From Phytoactinopolyspora limicola (lineage in GTDB: Bacteria; Actinomycetota; Actinomycetes; Jiangellales; Jiangellaceae), in assembly GCF_011320225.1 (NCBI RefSeq), contig NZ_JAAOEN010000003.1, positions 1-64,000 of the forward strand: a stretch of DNA of 64,000 nucleotides. Reading direction: 5' to 3'. Made by a program: the position numbers and the translations under genes. Shown here piece by piece: positions 26,221-34,176 of this stretch. How positions within the stretch are numbered: position 1 is the first letter of the stretch; each line of letters begins with the position of its first letter. The notes under the pieces are model-generated. The model had not been told where the DNA came from and ran no database searches. It worked only from the letters and a program-made list of their open reading frames with translations.

Positions 26221-27944
26221 CGGTAGACCCCCTCGGGGTCGATGGATCGCAGCAGTGCCAGCTCGGGGGTGGTGAGCGGCGGCTCGTGGCGCAGGCGTCG
26301 CGCGACCCCGGAGCCCCACGCGGTGAGTTGTGCCACGGCGTCGACCGGTGCCAGGCCGGCGACCCGCGGCGCGGGGAACCAGGTCGTGAGCGTGAATGGC
26401 TCCGTGCCGCCGTCCCGCTCGAACTCGCCAAAGTCGGCGACGACCCAGCGCACAGTCCGTCCGGGTGAGGTGATGAAGTCGACGGCCGGCACGTACCGGG
26501 CGGGTGAGGCAGGTGCCACGATCATGGTGTCGACATGGCTCGCCACGTCGTTGGCGCCGCCCGAGCCGACGAGGAAAGCACCGCTGGACGTCCGGCTGGT
26601 GTTGACGTTGCCGAGCACGTCGATCTGAGCCGCCGACAGGACGCCGAGGGTGCGCCCGCGGTCGCCCGCGACCAGGCCGCCGAGCACGTCGAGAGTGCCA
26701 GCCAGCAGACGGGCTCGGGCGACGTGCCGCTGGGAGAAGAGAAAGGTGTCTCCCGGCTCCGGCGTGAAGTCGATCATGCCGAGCTCGTTCACCAGGTCGA
26801 CATGCACCCCGGATGTCTCGAGCTGGTGCGCCGCTAGCCAGCACGCGAGGTGGGAGACTCCAAGACCAGCGAGCACGGTTCGATACCCACGGCTCTCGAC
26901 GGCCCTGGCGATCGCTCGGGCGGCCATGACGACGTGCCATTCCCGGTCTGAGGCGGCGCCTGAAGCCACCTTGGTCGGGCCTCGGGCGCGTACGGCCGCC
27001 GGCGGCGAGGCAAGCGTCGCGGCCGGCACGTCGACGGTCAACGCGGCGAGCCTGGTCGGGCCGAGCCGGTCGAGATAGCCATCGTGGCCTCCAGATCCGG
27101 AGACCCATTGCCGAAACCACTCCCGGCAGGTGGCCGGGTGGACGCAGGCGGCCGCGAGGTCGGTGAGAAAGGCGTAGTCGTCCAGGTAACCAACGACGTC
27201 CGTGCCGGGCATTGGCGACAGACCCTGGGGATGTGCACCGAACGGACAAACGGCGACACCCAGGACACGCTCGGCCGGCACCACGGTGACGGCCCCGGGA
27301 GGTGCCTGGTCGCATACCGCCTCCACGGTCGCGAGCACGCCTTGCCGGGCGGCCAGGGCGCCCCACCAGCCTTCACCGGCCGGGCCGCTCAGGTAGAGAT
27401 TCCCGAGCTGGTCGGCGTAGTGGGCATGGAGCAGGGTGACGTCTGGGGTGAGCGGCGGGACCAGGACGGCCGGGCGGGCGCCGCTCGTGTCGGTGGACAC
27501 GACGGGGAGCGGGGCGGCGCGTCCGGTCGGAAGCGACGAGCCGACGAGCGAGCCGGTGACGGCGCCTGGTGTCTGGGTGGCCCCGGCCACGAGCCGCTGA
27601 AGGAGAGACAACAGGCTCCACTCCTCGACGGGGAACGGTACTCCCTCGGGAAGCCGCGCGTAGAGGGGATTGGGCCGCGCGGATGGCACCGTGTCGCCGG
27701 CGAAGCAGGTCACCGCCCTCGAGATGACGCCGGCCATGACCAGGGCATGCATGGATGCGTGCATCGCGTTGACGCTGACCTCGAACGTTCCGCGTCTTGC
27801 GAAGCTCCGGGCTACGGCCAGGACGAGGGCGTTGGGGCGCGACATGGTCGATGCGACATGCAGATGCAGACCCGAGGTCAGGTGGTCAGCACACAACTCG
27901 TCGACGTTGCGAGCGAGACGAATGCCAGGCGCTGGAGTGGTCAT
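26217..27944 (-). CDS. Fused alpha/beta family-I CoA-transferase
   Basis: 575 aa. The N-terminal half (to about 330) resembles alpha subunits of glutaconate/3-oxoacid CoA-transferases (LVGSSLPTG, DVTLLHAHYADQLGNLYL). The C-terminal half resembles beta subunits (GLGVSHLACWLA, VNELGMIDFTPEPGD, QIDVLGNVNTS, VGSGGANDVASHVDTMIV). Separate subunits are the family norm, so this is a natural fusion. The Glu in VNELG is in the place expected for the catalytic Glu, but IpdAB-type relatives act as hydrolases, so transferase versus ring-opening hydrolase is unresolved. In this operon it probably loads CoA on a carboxylic acid. It is 52 nt after the first ketosynthase gene. Confidence 0.8.
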   Translation of the reverse strand: MTTPAPGIRLARNVDELCADHLTSGLHLHVASTMSRPNALVLAVARSFARRGTFEVSVNAMHASMHALVMAGVISRAVTCFAGDTVPSARPNPLYARLPEGVPFPVEEWSLLSLLQRLVAGATQTPGAVTGSLVGSSLPTGRAAPLPVVSTDTSGARPAVLVPPLTPDVTLLHAHYADQLGNLYLSGPAGEGWWGALAARQGVLATVEAVCDQAPPGAVTVVPAERVLGVAVCPFGAHPQGLSPMPGTDVVGYLDDYAFLTDLAAACVHPATCREWFRQWVSGSGGHDGYLDRLGPTRLAALTVDVPAATLASPPAAVRARGPTKVASGAASDREWHVVMAARAIARAVESRGYRTVLAGLGVSHLACWLAAHQLETSGVHVDLVNELGMIDFTPEPGDTFLFSQRHVARARLLAGTLDVLGGLVAGDRGRTLGVLSAAQIDVLGNVNTSRTSSGAFLVGSGGANDVASHVDTMIVAPASPARYVPAVDFITSPGRTVRWVVADFGEFERDGGTEPFTLTTWFPAPRVAGLAPVDAVAQLTAWGSGVARRLRHEPPLTTPELALLRSIDPEGVYR

Positions 27945-27996
27945 CCGGTACCGCCCGCCACGTCGCGGGGCCCAGCGTGGCTACGTCGCCCGCCGG

Positions 27997-29280
27997 TCAT
28001 GCCGCGGCCTCGAGGACCACGGCCGAGCTCTGGCTGCCGATGGCGAAGGACAGGGACAACGCCAGCTGAACCTTTCCCGGACGGGGCCCTTCGGTGACGT
28101 GGTCATGATCACATTCAGGTTCGGCGATCTCGCAGTTGATGGTCGGGGCCAGGCACTGGTGGCGAAGCATCAGCGCGATGGCGGCGCAGTTCATCAGTCC
28201 GGCCGCCCCGAGGAGATGCCCGTAGATCGGCTTGATGGAGCCTAGGGGCGCCCAGGTAGAGCGCCGTGGCCCGAAGAGGTGTGACAGCGCACGGCTCTCG
28301 GCGACGTCGTTGTATCGCGTAGCGGTGCCATGGCCACAGATGTAGTCGAGATCGTGCGGAGCCCGGCCGGTCGCGTCGAGCGCCTGGTTCATCATGGTGG
28401 CCGATGTCCGGCCCGAGAGGTCCATCCGAGTGGCGTGAGCAGCCTCGTTGATGCTGTGGTAGGCACGTAGCGACGCATATGGCCGCGCGCCTCGGGCGAG
28501 TGCGTGAGGCGCCCGCTCTAGCACCATCACCACGGCACCTTCGCCCAGCGCAAATCCGTCGCGATGGACGTCGTACGGTCGGATGGCCCGTTGCGGCTCG
28601 GTCTCCCGAGTCAAAACGCTGCTGCCGGGTGAGGAGTACAGCTGCAACAGTTCGGGAACGAGCGGGAGCTCGTGGCCGACGACGAACATGACGTCGGCGC
28701 GGCTCTCCTGGAGCTCGTGGGCGGCGATGCCTAGCGCCTGGTGTCCGCCTACGCAGGCGTTGGCGATCGTAGTGACCAGGCCGCGGGCGCCCAGCTGCAC
28801 GGCGCTCAATGCCGCGGGTGTCCCCGGCAGGGACGCGAAGATGGACTGGGTCACGGAGATCGGTGGCACGTCGGGGTTGAACGTCCGGCCCGAGGCCGTC
28901 TGTGACCACCACTCGACGGGCCCGCGGGCGCTGGAGGCGACCACTCCGGTGCGGTCAGGGGTGATGTGGTCGAGCCCGGCGTCCAGGGCGGCGTTCCGTA
29001 CGGCGGACAGCACGATCAAGATGTCACGGCTGTACCGTTTCGCGAAGCCGTCGGGCAGCCCGGGCACGTAGCGCTGGTGGTGGAAGACGTGGATTCGCCC
29101 TGCGCTGTGGACTCCGGTCTGGCCACGCAAGGTCGCTGGCAGCTGGCTCAGTTGGGATAGCCCGCTGCCGAGGTGGTGCCAGACGTCGTCCGGGGTGTCC
29201 GCGTGCGGCAAGATGAATCCGAGCCCACTGATGACGACATCGCGAAATGCGGCCGCTTGTGCATGATTGCGCCCCACCAT
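27997..29280 (-). CDS. Canonical FabF-type ketosynthase, first gene of the operon
   Basis: 427 aa. The ATG at 29280 has AGGGGA seven nt upstream; longer frames extend into the promoter. All catalytic motifs are present: Cys in TIANACVGGHQALGIA, His in CGHGTATRYND, and Lys/His in GSIKPIYGHLLGAAG, plus RPYDVHRDGFALGEGA. It is therefore the one FabF-type enzyme in the cluster expected to perform normal decarboxylative elongation. It is the promoter-proximal gene of the 13-gene minus-strand operon, divergent from a crotonase-exporter operon. Confidence 0.92.
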   Translation of the reverse strand: MVGRNHAQAAAFRDVVISGLGFILPHADTPDDVWHHLGSGLSQLSQLPATLRGQTGVHSAGRIHVFHHQRYVPGLPDGFAKRYSRDILIVLSAVRNAALDAGLDHITPDRTGVVASSARGPVEWWSQTASGRTFNPDVPPISVTQSIFASLPGTPAALSAVQLGARGLVTTIANACVGGHQALGIAAHELQESRADVMFVVGHELPLVPELLQLYSSPGSSVLTRETEPQRAIRPYDVHRDGFALGEGAVVMVLERAPHALARGARPYASLRAYHSINEAAHATRMDLSGRTSATMMNQALDATGRAPHDLDYICGHGTATRYNDVAESRALSHLFGPRRSTWAPLGSIKPIYGHLLGAAGLMNCAAIALMLRHQCLAPTINCEIAEPECDHDHVTEGPRPGKVQLALSLSFAIGSQSSAVVLEAAA

Positions 29281-29655
29281 GATGTCCCCTATATGCCGGT
29301 ATTCCCCTTCTGTGCTTGCGGTTCCTAACTCCACCGCATGGCGGGCGGATCGGCGAGGGCCGAGGAGTACCCCTTCTCGATGGCGTGAGGGACCATTAGT
29401 ACCGGTTTGTCCGGGTGCGGCGAGGAGCAGATCGAGACCACTGGTCCACCTGCTGGTACCGCGGGTACCTATTCGGTGCGCGCTTGAGTACTTCAAGGCC
29501 GATGTCCCCGTTCCTGCCGGAGATTAGTGTGAGTCGCGAGCCGTGAAGGCGCTCGTGGTGCACAAGGGGGAGCCGGCTGTGCGTTGTAGCGCCGTGGCTT
29601 CACCGGTCTAGGTGTTGTTCCGTCATCCCACACAGCCAGGGAGCTGCCACAACCG
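29281..29655. promoter_or_regulatory. Divergent promoter region of the ketosynthase cluster
   Basis: 375 nt between two divergent operons. It contains the duplicated element GGTACC-GCG-GGTACC (29455-29469), symmetric about its centre and a candidate operator, and a near-palindrome TTGAGTACTTCAA at about 29484. The MarR/GbsR-type protein encoded at 30417 is the local candidate binder. No clear consensus promoter was identified. Confidence 0.4.
29543..29611 (+). pseudogene. Possible remnant of a zinc-type alcohol dehydrogenase N-terminus
   Basis: A GTG-to-TAG frame of 22 residues begins MKALVVHKGEPAV, which matches the usual first strand of medium-chain alcohol dehydrogenases and quinone reductases (MKALVVxxxG). 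It then stops. It lies in the divergent promoter region and may be a leftover of a deleted enoyl-reductase-like gene, or chance. Confidence 0.25.
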
Positions 29656-30420
29656 ATGGTCGACAGCGTGAGCCTCGAGTGCATCGACCACATCCTGGTG
29701 GTGACGATCGATCGGCCGGAGCGGCGCAACGCCATCGACGTAGCCACCGCGGAAGCGATCGCCAGGGGAGTGGACCTTCTGGACGCCGATCCACATCTGC
29801 GGGCCGGTGTTCTGACGGGATCTGGTTCTTGGTTCTCGGCCGGGATGGACCTGGCCGAGCTCGTGGCAGGCCGTGGAGGTTCGGTACCGGGACGGGGATT
29901 CGCCGGCCTGGCCGAATCGCCGTCGGACAAGCCGCTGGTGGCCGCCGTCGAAGGCGGGGCGTACGGCGGTGGGCTGGAACTGCTCCTCTGTTGCGATCTC
30001 GTCGTCGCCGCCAGTAACGCGCGGCTCTGCCTACCGGAAGTACGTCGCGGTCTGATCCCGGCGGCCGGAGGGCTGTTCCGCCTGCCAGGCCGGTTGCCAC
30101 ACCACGTCGCCATGGAGGTCATACTCACCGGCGAGCCACTCACCGCCGCGCGCGCCGAGAGGTACGGATTGGTCAACCAGTTGTGTGAACCAGGCAAGGC
30201 GCGGGACGCCGCGATCGAACTCGCCAGGCGGATAGCGGCGGCGGCGCCGTTGGCCGTGCGGACCGCCAAGCAGGTCGTGACCGAAGCCTACCGGTGGCCG
30301 CGGGGCGAGGAATTCGCCCGCCAGCGCCCGTTCGTCGATCGTGTGCGTGGCTCGCGGGACGCGCGGGAGGGTTCGCAGGCCTTCCTGGAACGACGAGACC
30401 CGATCTGGACGGGCTCATGA
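29656..30420 (+). CDS. Enoyl-CoA hydratase/isomerase (crotonase) family protein
   Basis: 254 aa, ATG with GGGAG upstream. Both acidic catalytic residues of hydratases appear: Glu in YGGGLELLLCCDLV and Glu in CLPEVRRGLIPAAGG; the oxyanion loop is SWFSAGMDLAEL. The end RDPIWTG is typical. Unlike the crotonase at 22387-23196, it should be competent for hydration/dehydration of enoyl-CoA. It is first in a four-gene operon whose genes overlap by ATGA/GTGA, with a regulator and an ABC exporter, divergent from the synthase operon. It may supply the missing dehydratase step. Confidence 0.9.
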   Translation: MVDSVSLECIDHILVVTIDRPERRNAIDVATAEAIARGVDLLDADPHLRAGVLTGSGSWFSAGMDLAELVAGRGGSVPGRGFAGLAESPSDKPLVAAVEGGAYGGGLELLLCCDLVVAASNARLCLPEVRRGLIPAAGGLFRLPGRLPHHVAMEVILTGEPLTAARAERYGLVNQLCEPGKARDAAIELARRIAAAAPLAVRTAKQVVTEAYRWPRGEEFARQRPFVDRVRGSRDAREGSQAFLERRDPIWTGS

Positions 30421-31025
30421 CGTCCCCGCACCTGGGCCTCACCAGTGGTACCGGGCCCGCGGTGGACGAGACCTGGCAGCCACCGGAATGTGGGTGCATT
30501 CTCATGATTGACCACAGCGAGCCGAATGACCTGCAAAGACACCCTGACGAGAAACGGGTGGCGGCCTGGGTGGACACCATCTGCGATCGGCTCGCTCATC
30601 ATGGGCTCACGCCGATCGCTGGACGAATCGTCGGACATCTCCTGGTGTGCGAACCGCCATATCGCACGGCCAAGGAGCTTGCGGCCGAGGTGAGCGCCAG
30701 CCGCGCTGCCATCAGCATCAGCACCCGGCAGCTGGTCGAGGCGGGGTGGCTGCACCGGTGGACCCGCCGCGATGACCGCGCCGCGGTGTACGGGATCAAC
30801 TGTGCTCAGTGGGCTCAGCTGATCCGACGCCAGCTTGCCAGCACCACGGAGCTGCGGGAGCTCTTCGACGAAGGAATAGCGCTGGTGGGTCACGACAATC
30901 CCCGGGCCCGACGGTTGTGCGCGGCCCGGGATCCCTACGTCTGGATGGAATGGGAGTTCGCCGAGGTGTGGAAGCGCTGGGAAGCCAGGAGATGGGCACA
31001 TCACGCAGAGGAGGAAACACCATGA
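30417..31025 (+). CDS. MarR/GbsR-type winged-helix regulator
   Basis: 202 aa from the ATG that overlaps the crotonase stop (ATGA); a start at 30504 (MIDHSEPND) would also give a normal-length protein. The helix-turn-helix is at TPIAGRIVGHLLVCEPPYRTAKELAAEVSASRAAISISTRQLVEAGWLHRW, with a wing rich in Arg/Asp. The GbsR-like branch senses small molecules and represses neighbouring operons. The C-terminal helix (RARRLCAARDPYVWMEWEFAEVW) is a dimerisation segment. Coupled to the ABC exporter, it likely controls export or synthesis of the cluster product. Confidence 0.85.
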   Translation: MTSPHLGLTSGTGPAVDETWQPPECGCILMIDHSEPNDLQRHPDEKRVAAWVDTICDRLAHHGLTPIAGRIVGHLLVCEPPYRTAKELAAEVSASRAAISISTRQLVEAGWLHRWTRRDDRAAVYGINCAQWAQLIRRQLASTTELRELFDEGIALVGHDNPRARRLCAARDPYVWMEWEFAEVWKRWEARRWAHHAEEETP

Positions 31026-31957
31026 GCGCCGTCCCGGTCGTCTCATGCGTGGGCGTCACCAAGAGATTCGAGAGTCTCACCGCGGTCGACCGCCTCGATC
31101 TGGACATTCCCGCCGGGATCGTCTTCGGTTATCTCGGCCCCAATGGCGCAGGCAAGACGACGACGATCAGAATGATCATGGGGCTTGCGCGCCCGACGTC
31201 CGGGAGCCTAGCCCTGTTCGGGGTCGATCCGGCATCGCCGCGCAACGCCGACGTGCGCATGCGGGTCGGCTACCTACCGGGCGAGCTGCGCCTGGATGAA
31301 AAGCTGACGTCCGGTGAGCAGTTGGAGCACTGGGCTCGGCTGCGTGGCCCCACGAGTGTCGACGCCACCTACCGAGACGCGCTCGTCGATCGTCTCGGGC
31401 TCGCGCTCGATCGCCCGGTCCGCACCTTGTCGACGGGCAATCGACGGAAGGTCGGATTGGTCGGCGCCTTCATGTCTCGCCCGGAACTCCTCGTACTCGA
31501 CGAGCCGACCAGCGGCCTCGACCCGCTGATGCAACAAGAATTCTTGAGCATGGTGGACGAGGTGAGGGCCGAGGGTCGAACCGTTCTGCTCTCCTCACAT
31601 GTGTTGTCGGAGGTCGAACGGCTGGCGGACCGGGTGGTGGTGCTCCGTGCTGGGCAGATGGTGCTCGACGGAGCCGTGCCCGAACTTCAGCGGCAGGCGC
31701 TGCAGAAGTTGACCGCGACGTTCAACGGTGCGCCTCCGGTCGCGGAGCTCGAAGGACTGGCCGCGGTAACCGACGTCACCGTCGACGGAGCCACCGTCAC
31801 CTGCCGCATCACCGGCCCGGTACATCCGGTGCTCGACGTCCTGGCCCGGCACCGTGTCGAGGCGATCACCGCTCCTCAGCGTGAAATCGAGGACGCTTTC
31901 TTGGACCTATACGACACCTCGGGTTCACCCGAGCAGCCGAATGGAGCGGACACGTGA
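31022..31957 (+). CDS. ABC transporter ATP-binding protein (ABC-2 exporter type)
   Basis: 311 aa; ATG overlaps the regulator stop (ATGA) and has AGGAGG upstream. Walker A GPNGAGKTT, Q-loop replaced by YLPGE (as in drug and polyether exporters), signature LSTGNRRKVGL (degenerate LSGGQ), Walker B LLVLDEPTSGLDP and the H-loop SSHVLSEVE. The C-terminal 90 residues are a small accessory domain usual in DrrA/CcmA-like proteins. With the adjacent membrane protein it forms a minimal exporter, probably for the product of the divergent biosynthetic operon. Confidence 0.95.
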   Translation: MSAVPVVSCVGVTKRFESLTAVDRLDLDIPAGIVFGYLGPNGAGKTTTIRMIMGLARPTSGSLALFGVDPASPRNADVRMRVGYLPGELRLDEKLTSGEQLEHWARLRGPTSVDATYRDALVDRLGLALDRPVRTLSTGNRRKVGLVGAFMSRPELLVLDEPTSGLDPLMQQEFLSMVDEVRAEGRTVLLSSHVLSEVERLADRVVVLRAGQMVLDGAVPELQRQALQKLTATFNGAPPVAELEGLAAVTDVTVDGATVTCRITGPVHPVLDVLARHRVEAITAPQREIEDAFLDLYDTSGSPEQPNGADT

Positions 31958-32754
31958 TCGGCGGCAAAGAGGTCGTGGTCCACGCACACAGACGCTTGCG
32001 CCGTGGGGCGCTGATCTGGGCGGGAGTCCTGCTCGCCCTCATCTTCAGCGTGATGGCGGCCTGGCCCGGGTTCCGGGACTCCGAGACCGGCGTGTTGACC
32101 GACGACTTACCTACGGCCGTCACCCGTGCGTTTGGCCTGTCCGACCTCGGCGATCCGGCCGGCTTCCTGGACTCCAACTTGTTCTCCCTCGTTCTGCCGC
32201 TCCTGCTGATCTGTGTGGCCGTCGCATGGGCCAACGGCCTGACGGCTGGAGACGAGGATGCCGGCCGGCTCGAGGTGGAGTTGTCGTTGCCCGTCACCCG
32301 CGCGGGGCTGATGGTCCGCCGCTTCATCGTCGCCGCAGGGTGGCTGGTGGGGCTTGGAGTGGTCGTCGTCCTTGGGCTCCTTGTTGCCATGCCGGCCTTG
32401 GATCTCGACGCTTCACTGGCGCGGACAATGGGTGCGACAGCAGCTGTTGTCCTGCTGGCGATACTCCATGGGGCGGTGTACTACTGTGCAGCAGGCCTGG
32501 GTGCCCCGCGCAACCAGGCACTCGGCATCGCTGGTGGCGTGGCCGGGGCCGGTTATGTCCTGCGCTCGCTGCTGCCACTCAGTGAGCCACTTGAACCCGT
32601 CGAAGTGGTATCGCCGTGGTACTGGTTGCTCGGGGATGGCCCGGTGCAACACGGGGTCCCCATCGGGGGCGCGGTGCTCGCACTGGTGATGGTTGGTGTC
32701 CTGCTCATGGTGGGCAACTGGGGGCTGACGCGCAGGGACATCCGCCCCGCGTAG
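31954..32754 (+). CDS. ABC-2 type transporter permease
   Basis: 266 aa, GTG start overlapping the ATPase stop (GTGA). About six hydrophobic segments are visible: LIWAGVLLALIFSVMAAW, LVLPLLLICVAVAWANGL, VGLGVVVVLGLLVAMPAL, GATAAVVLLAILHGAVYY, an AGGVAGAGYVL segment and LALVMVGVLLMVGNWGL. The GDEDAGRLEVELSLPVTR motif between segments two and three is typical of ABC-2 permeases. It is last in the four-gene operon. Export of a lipid-like or polyketide-like product is inferred. Confidence 0.9.
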   Translation: MIGGKEVVVHAHRRLRRGALIWAGVLLALIFSVMAAWPGFRDSETGVLTDDLPTAVTRAFGLSDLGDPAGFLDSNLFSLVLPLLLICVAVAWANGLTAGDEDAGRLEVELSLPVTRAGLMVRRFIVAAGWLVGLGVVVVLGLLVAMPALDLDASLARTMGATAAVVLLAILHGAVYYCAAGLGAPRNQALGIAGGVAGAGYVLRSLLPLSEPLEPVEVVSPWYWLLGDGPVQHGVPIGGAVLALVMVGVLLMVGNWGLTRRDIRPA

Positions 32755-32919
32755 CGTTTGGTCCGTCCGACGCCGTCGTACAGCGCGGTCATCCAGAACA
32801 CCACCCGATGCTGGCGCAGCTGACTTGCTGGCTTCAAATGACGGATAGATGCTCCGCAGAGGGCTCTATGCGCCATAGAAAGCCAGGAAGTGGCATGCGG
32901 GTTGGTCGGGTGCGGAGCC

Positions 32920-34068
32920 TCAGAGCCGGGCGACGGGTTGTCGCAGGATGGTCTTGAGTTTGGCGGGTTCGGTTTTGCGGGGATCACCGAGGTAGATCTC
33001 GTGGTGCCGGCCACGCAGCGTGAGGCCGTTCGCGGGCAGGTAGTCGTCGTGCAGGCGCTGCAGGGTGGCGGCCTCGTCGTCGTACGGACCGATGTGCATG
33101 ATCTGCGCGGCCGGGCCTTCGGTGTAGCGCTCGAAACGCAGCCGTCCGAGTGCCGGTAGATCCTTCTTGCTGGCCGTGGTCTGGATGGCGTCGTCCACCA
33201 TGGACTGGGTGATCCATTCGGGCTGGTTGATCATCATCGTCCATTGCCACTTGTTTTTGTCGCGGCTCTTGAAGACCGCGTAGTCCTCAGCCCACCAGAG
33301 CCCTTCGAGTGGGGCGACGACGTAGTCGCGGCCGAGCTGGTTCTTGCTGGCGAATTTCAGCGTGTACGCCACGGCGTAGAGTGCCTCGACGGCTTCCCGG
33401 TACAACTCCGACGTGTTGGGATCGCCGTCGCCGTCGACCATCAGAAAGGCCATCTCGGGGACCTCGACGAGTTGGAAGTCGCGGGCGTGTGGGGCGTAGA
33501 GGTCCTTGCGGTCTTTCTTGACGTCGAACTTGTCCATGGTTCCTTCCAAGGTGCGGATAGTGGTGTCGAGCCAGGCCAGTTCGGTCTCCATATGTGCCTG
33601 GCTGTAATGGAAGATGGCGGCGACGAATGGAGGGACCATCTCCTGCGTGGCCCGCGCTGTCAGCACGGTGGTGAGTTGCTCGCTGAGTCGAGCACGCCGC
33701 TCGCGCAACGCGGCGACGACCTCCGGGGTCGGTAGCGCTGGACTGTTGGCGAGGCCGACGAGCACCGACGGGTGTGCCGGCCGGAGTTCGGCGAGCGCTG
33801 CGCGGGTAGCAGCCGCCAGCCTGTCGGCACCGGCGGTGGTGACCGCGTAGGTGCGTCGGCCCTTGCCGCCACCAGCGGGGGACTGGCTGGAAACCAGTCC
33901 TCGTGACGCCAACCGGTTGAGAACGTAGTAGATGGACGAGAAACCCAACGCCGTCCACTCCCGGATGCCGCGTGCCTCGATGACGGCTTCCAGCTCGTAG
34001 CCATGCCGGGGGTGTTCGGCGACGAGGCCCAGGATGGTCAGTTCGGCGTCGGTGAGTGTGTCGGCCAC
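32920..34068 (-). CDS. PadR winged-helix regulator fused to GyrI-like ligand domain
   Basis: 382 aa, GTG start. Residues 1-180 or so are PadR: LTDAELTILGLVAEHPRHGYELEAVI, IYYVLNRLASRGLVSS, then the C-terminal helical dimer region. Residues 185-382 are a GyrI-like small-molecule-binding domain (KFDVKKDRKDLYAPHARDF, MAFLMVDGDGDPNTSELYREAV, IMHIGPYDDEAATLQRLHDDYL). These domains usually occur as separate proteins. The fusion gives a one-component sensor with a defined ligand pocket. A 12-bp inverted repeat ends at the base before the start codon, indicating autoregulation. The next gene on the same strand upstream is not in an operon with it. Confidence 0.92.
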   Translation of the reverse strand: MADTLTDAELTILGLVAEHPRHGYELEAVIEARGIREWTALGFSSIYYVLNRLASRGLVSSQSPAGGGKGRRTYAVTTAGADRLAAATRAALAELRPAHPSVLVGLANSPALPTPEVVAALRERRARLSEQLTTVLTARATQEMVPPFVAAIFHYSQAHMETELAWLDTTIRTLEGTMDKFDVKKDRKDLYAPHARDFQLVEVPEMAFLMVDGDGDPNTSELYREAVEALYAVAYTLKFASKNQLGRDYVVAPLEGLWWAEDYAVFKSRDKNKWQWTMMINQPEWITQSMVDDAIQTTASKKDLPALGRLRFERYTEGPAAQIMHIGPYDDEAATLQRLHDDYLPANGLTLRGRHHEIYLGDPRKTEPAKLKTILRQPVARL

Positions 34069-34096
34069 GGGTCTATTCTAGCACTAGAATAGACCC
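34069..34096 (-). promoter_or_regulatory. Perfect inverted repeat and -10 box abutting PadR start codon
   Basis: Arms GGGTCTATTCTA and TAGAATAGACCC with a 4-nt spacer form a perfect 12-bp inverted repeat directly next to the GTG. On the minus strand TAGAAT is a good -10 box ending six nt before the start codon, and no Shine-Dalgarno is present, so the mRNA is probably leaderless. Bound repressor would block RNA polymerase. Confidence 0.75.
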
Positions 34097-34176
34097 GGCG
34101 GCTCACCTCATCTTGGGCCGCTCCGAATGGAAGTCATGGCCGGTTCAACGGCGGCGGCGCTGGGCCCGGTGGTTGC

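Noticed and set aside
25147-27366. Very long frame that would make a 739-residue KAS III fusion
   Set aside because: The N-terminal half is Arg/Pro-rich noise in another frame over the CoA-transferase gene; the real start at 26220 forms an ATGA overlap.
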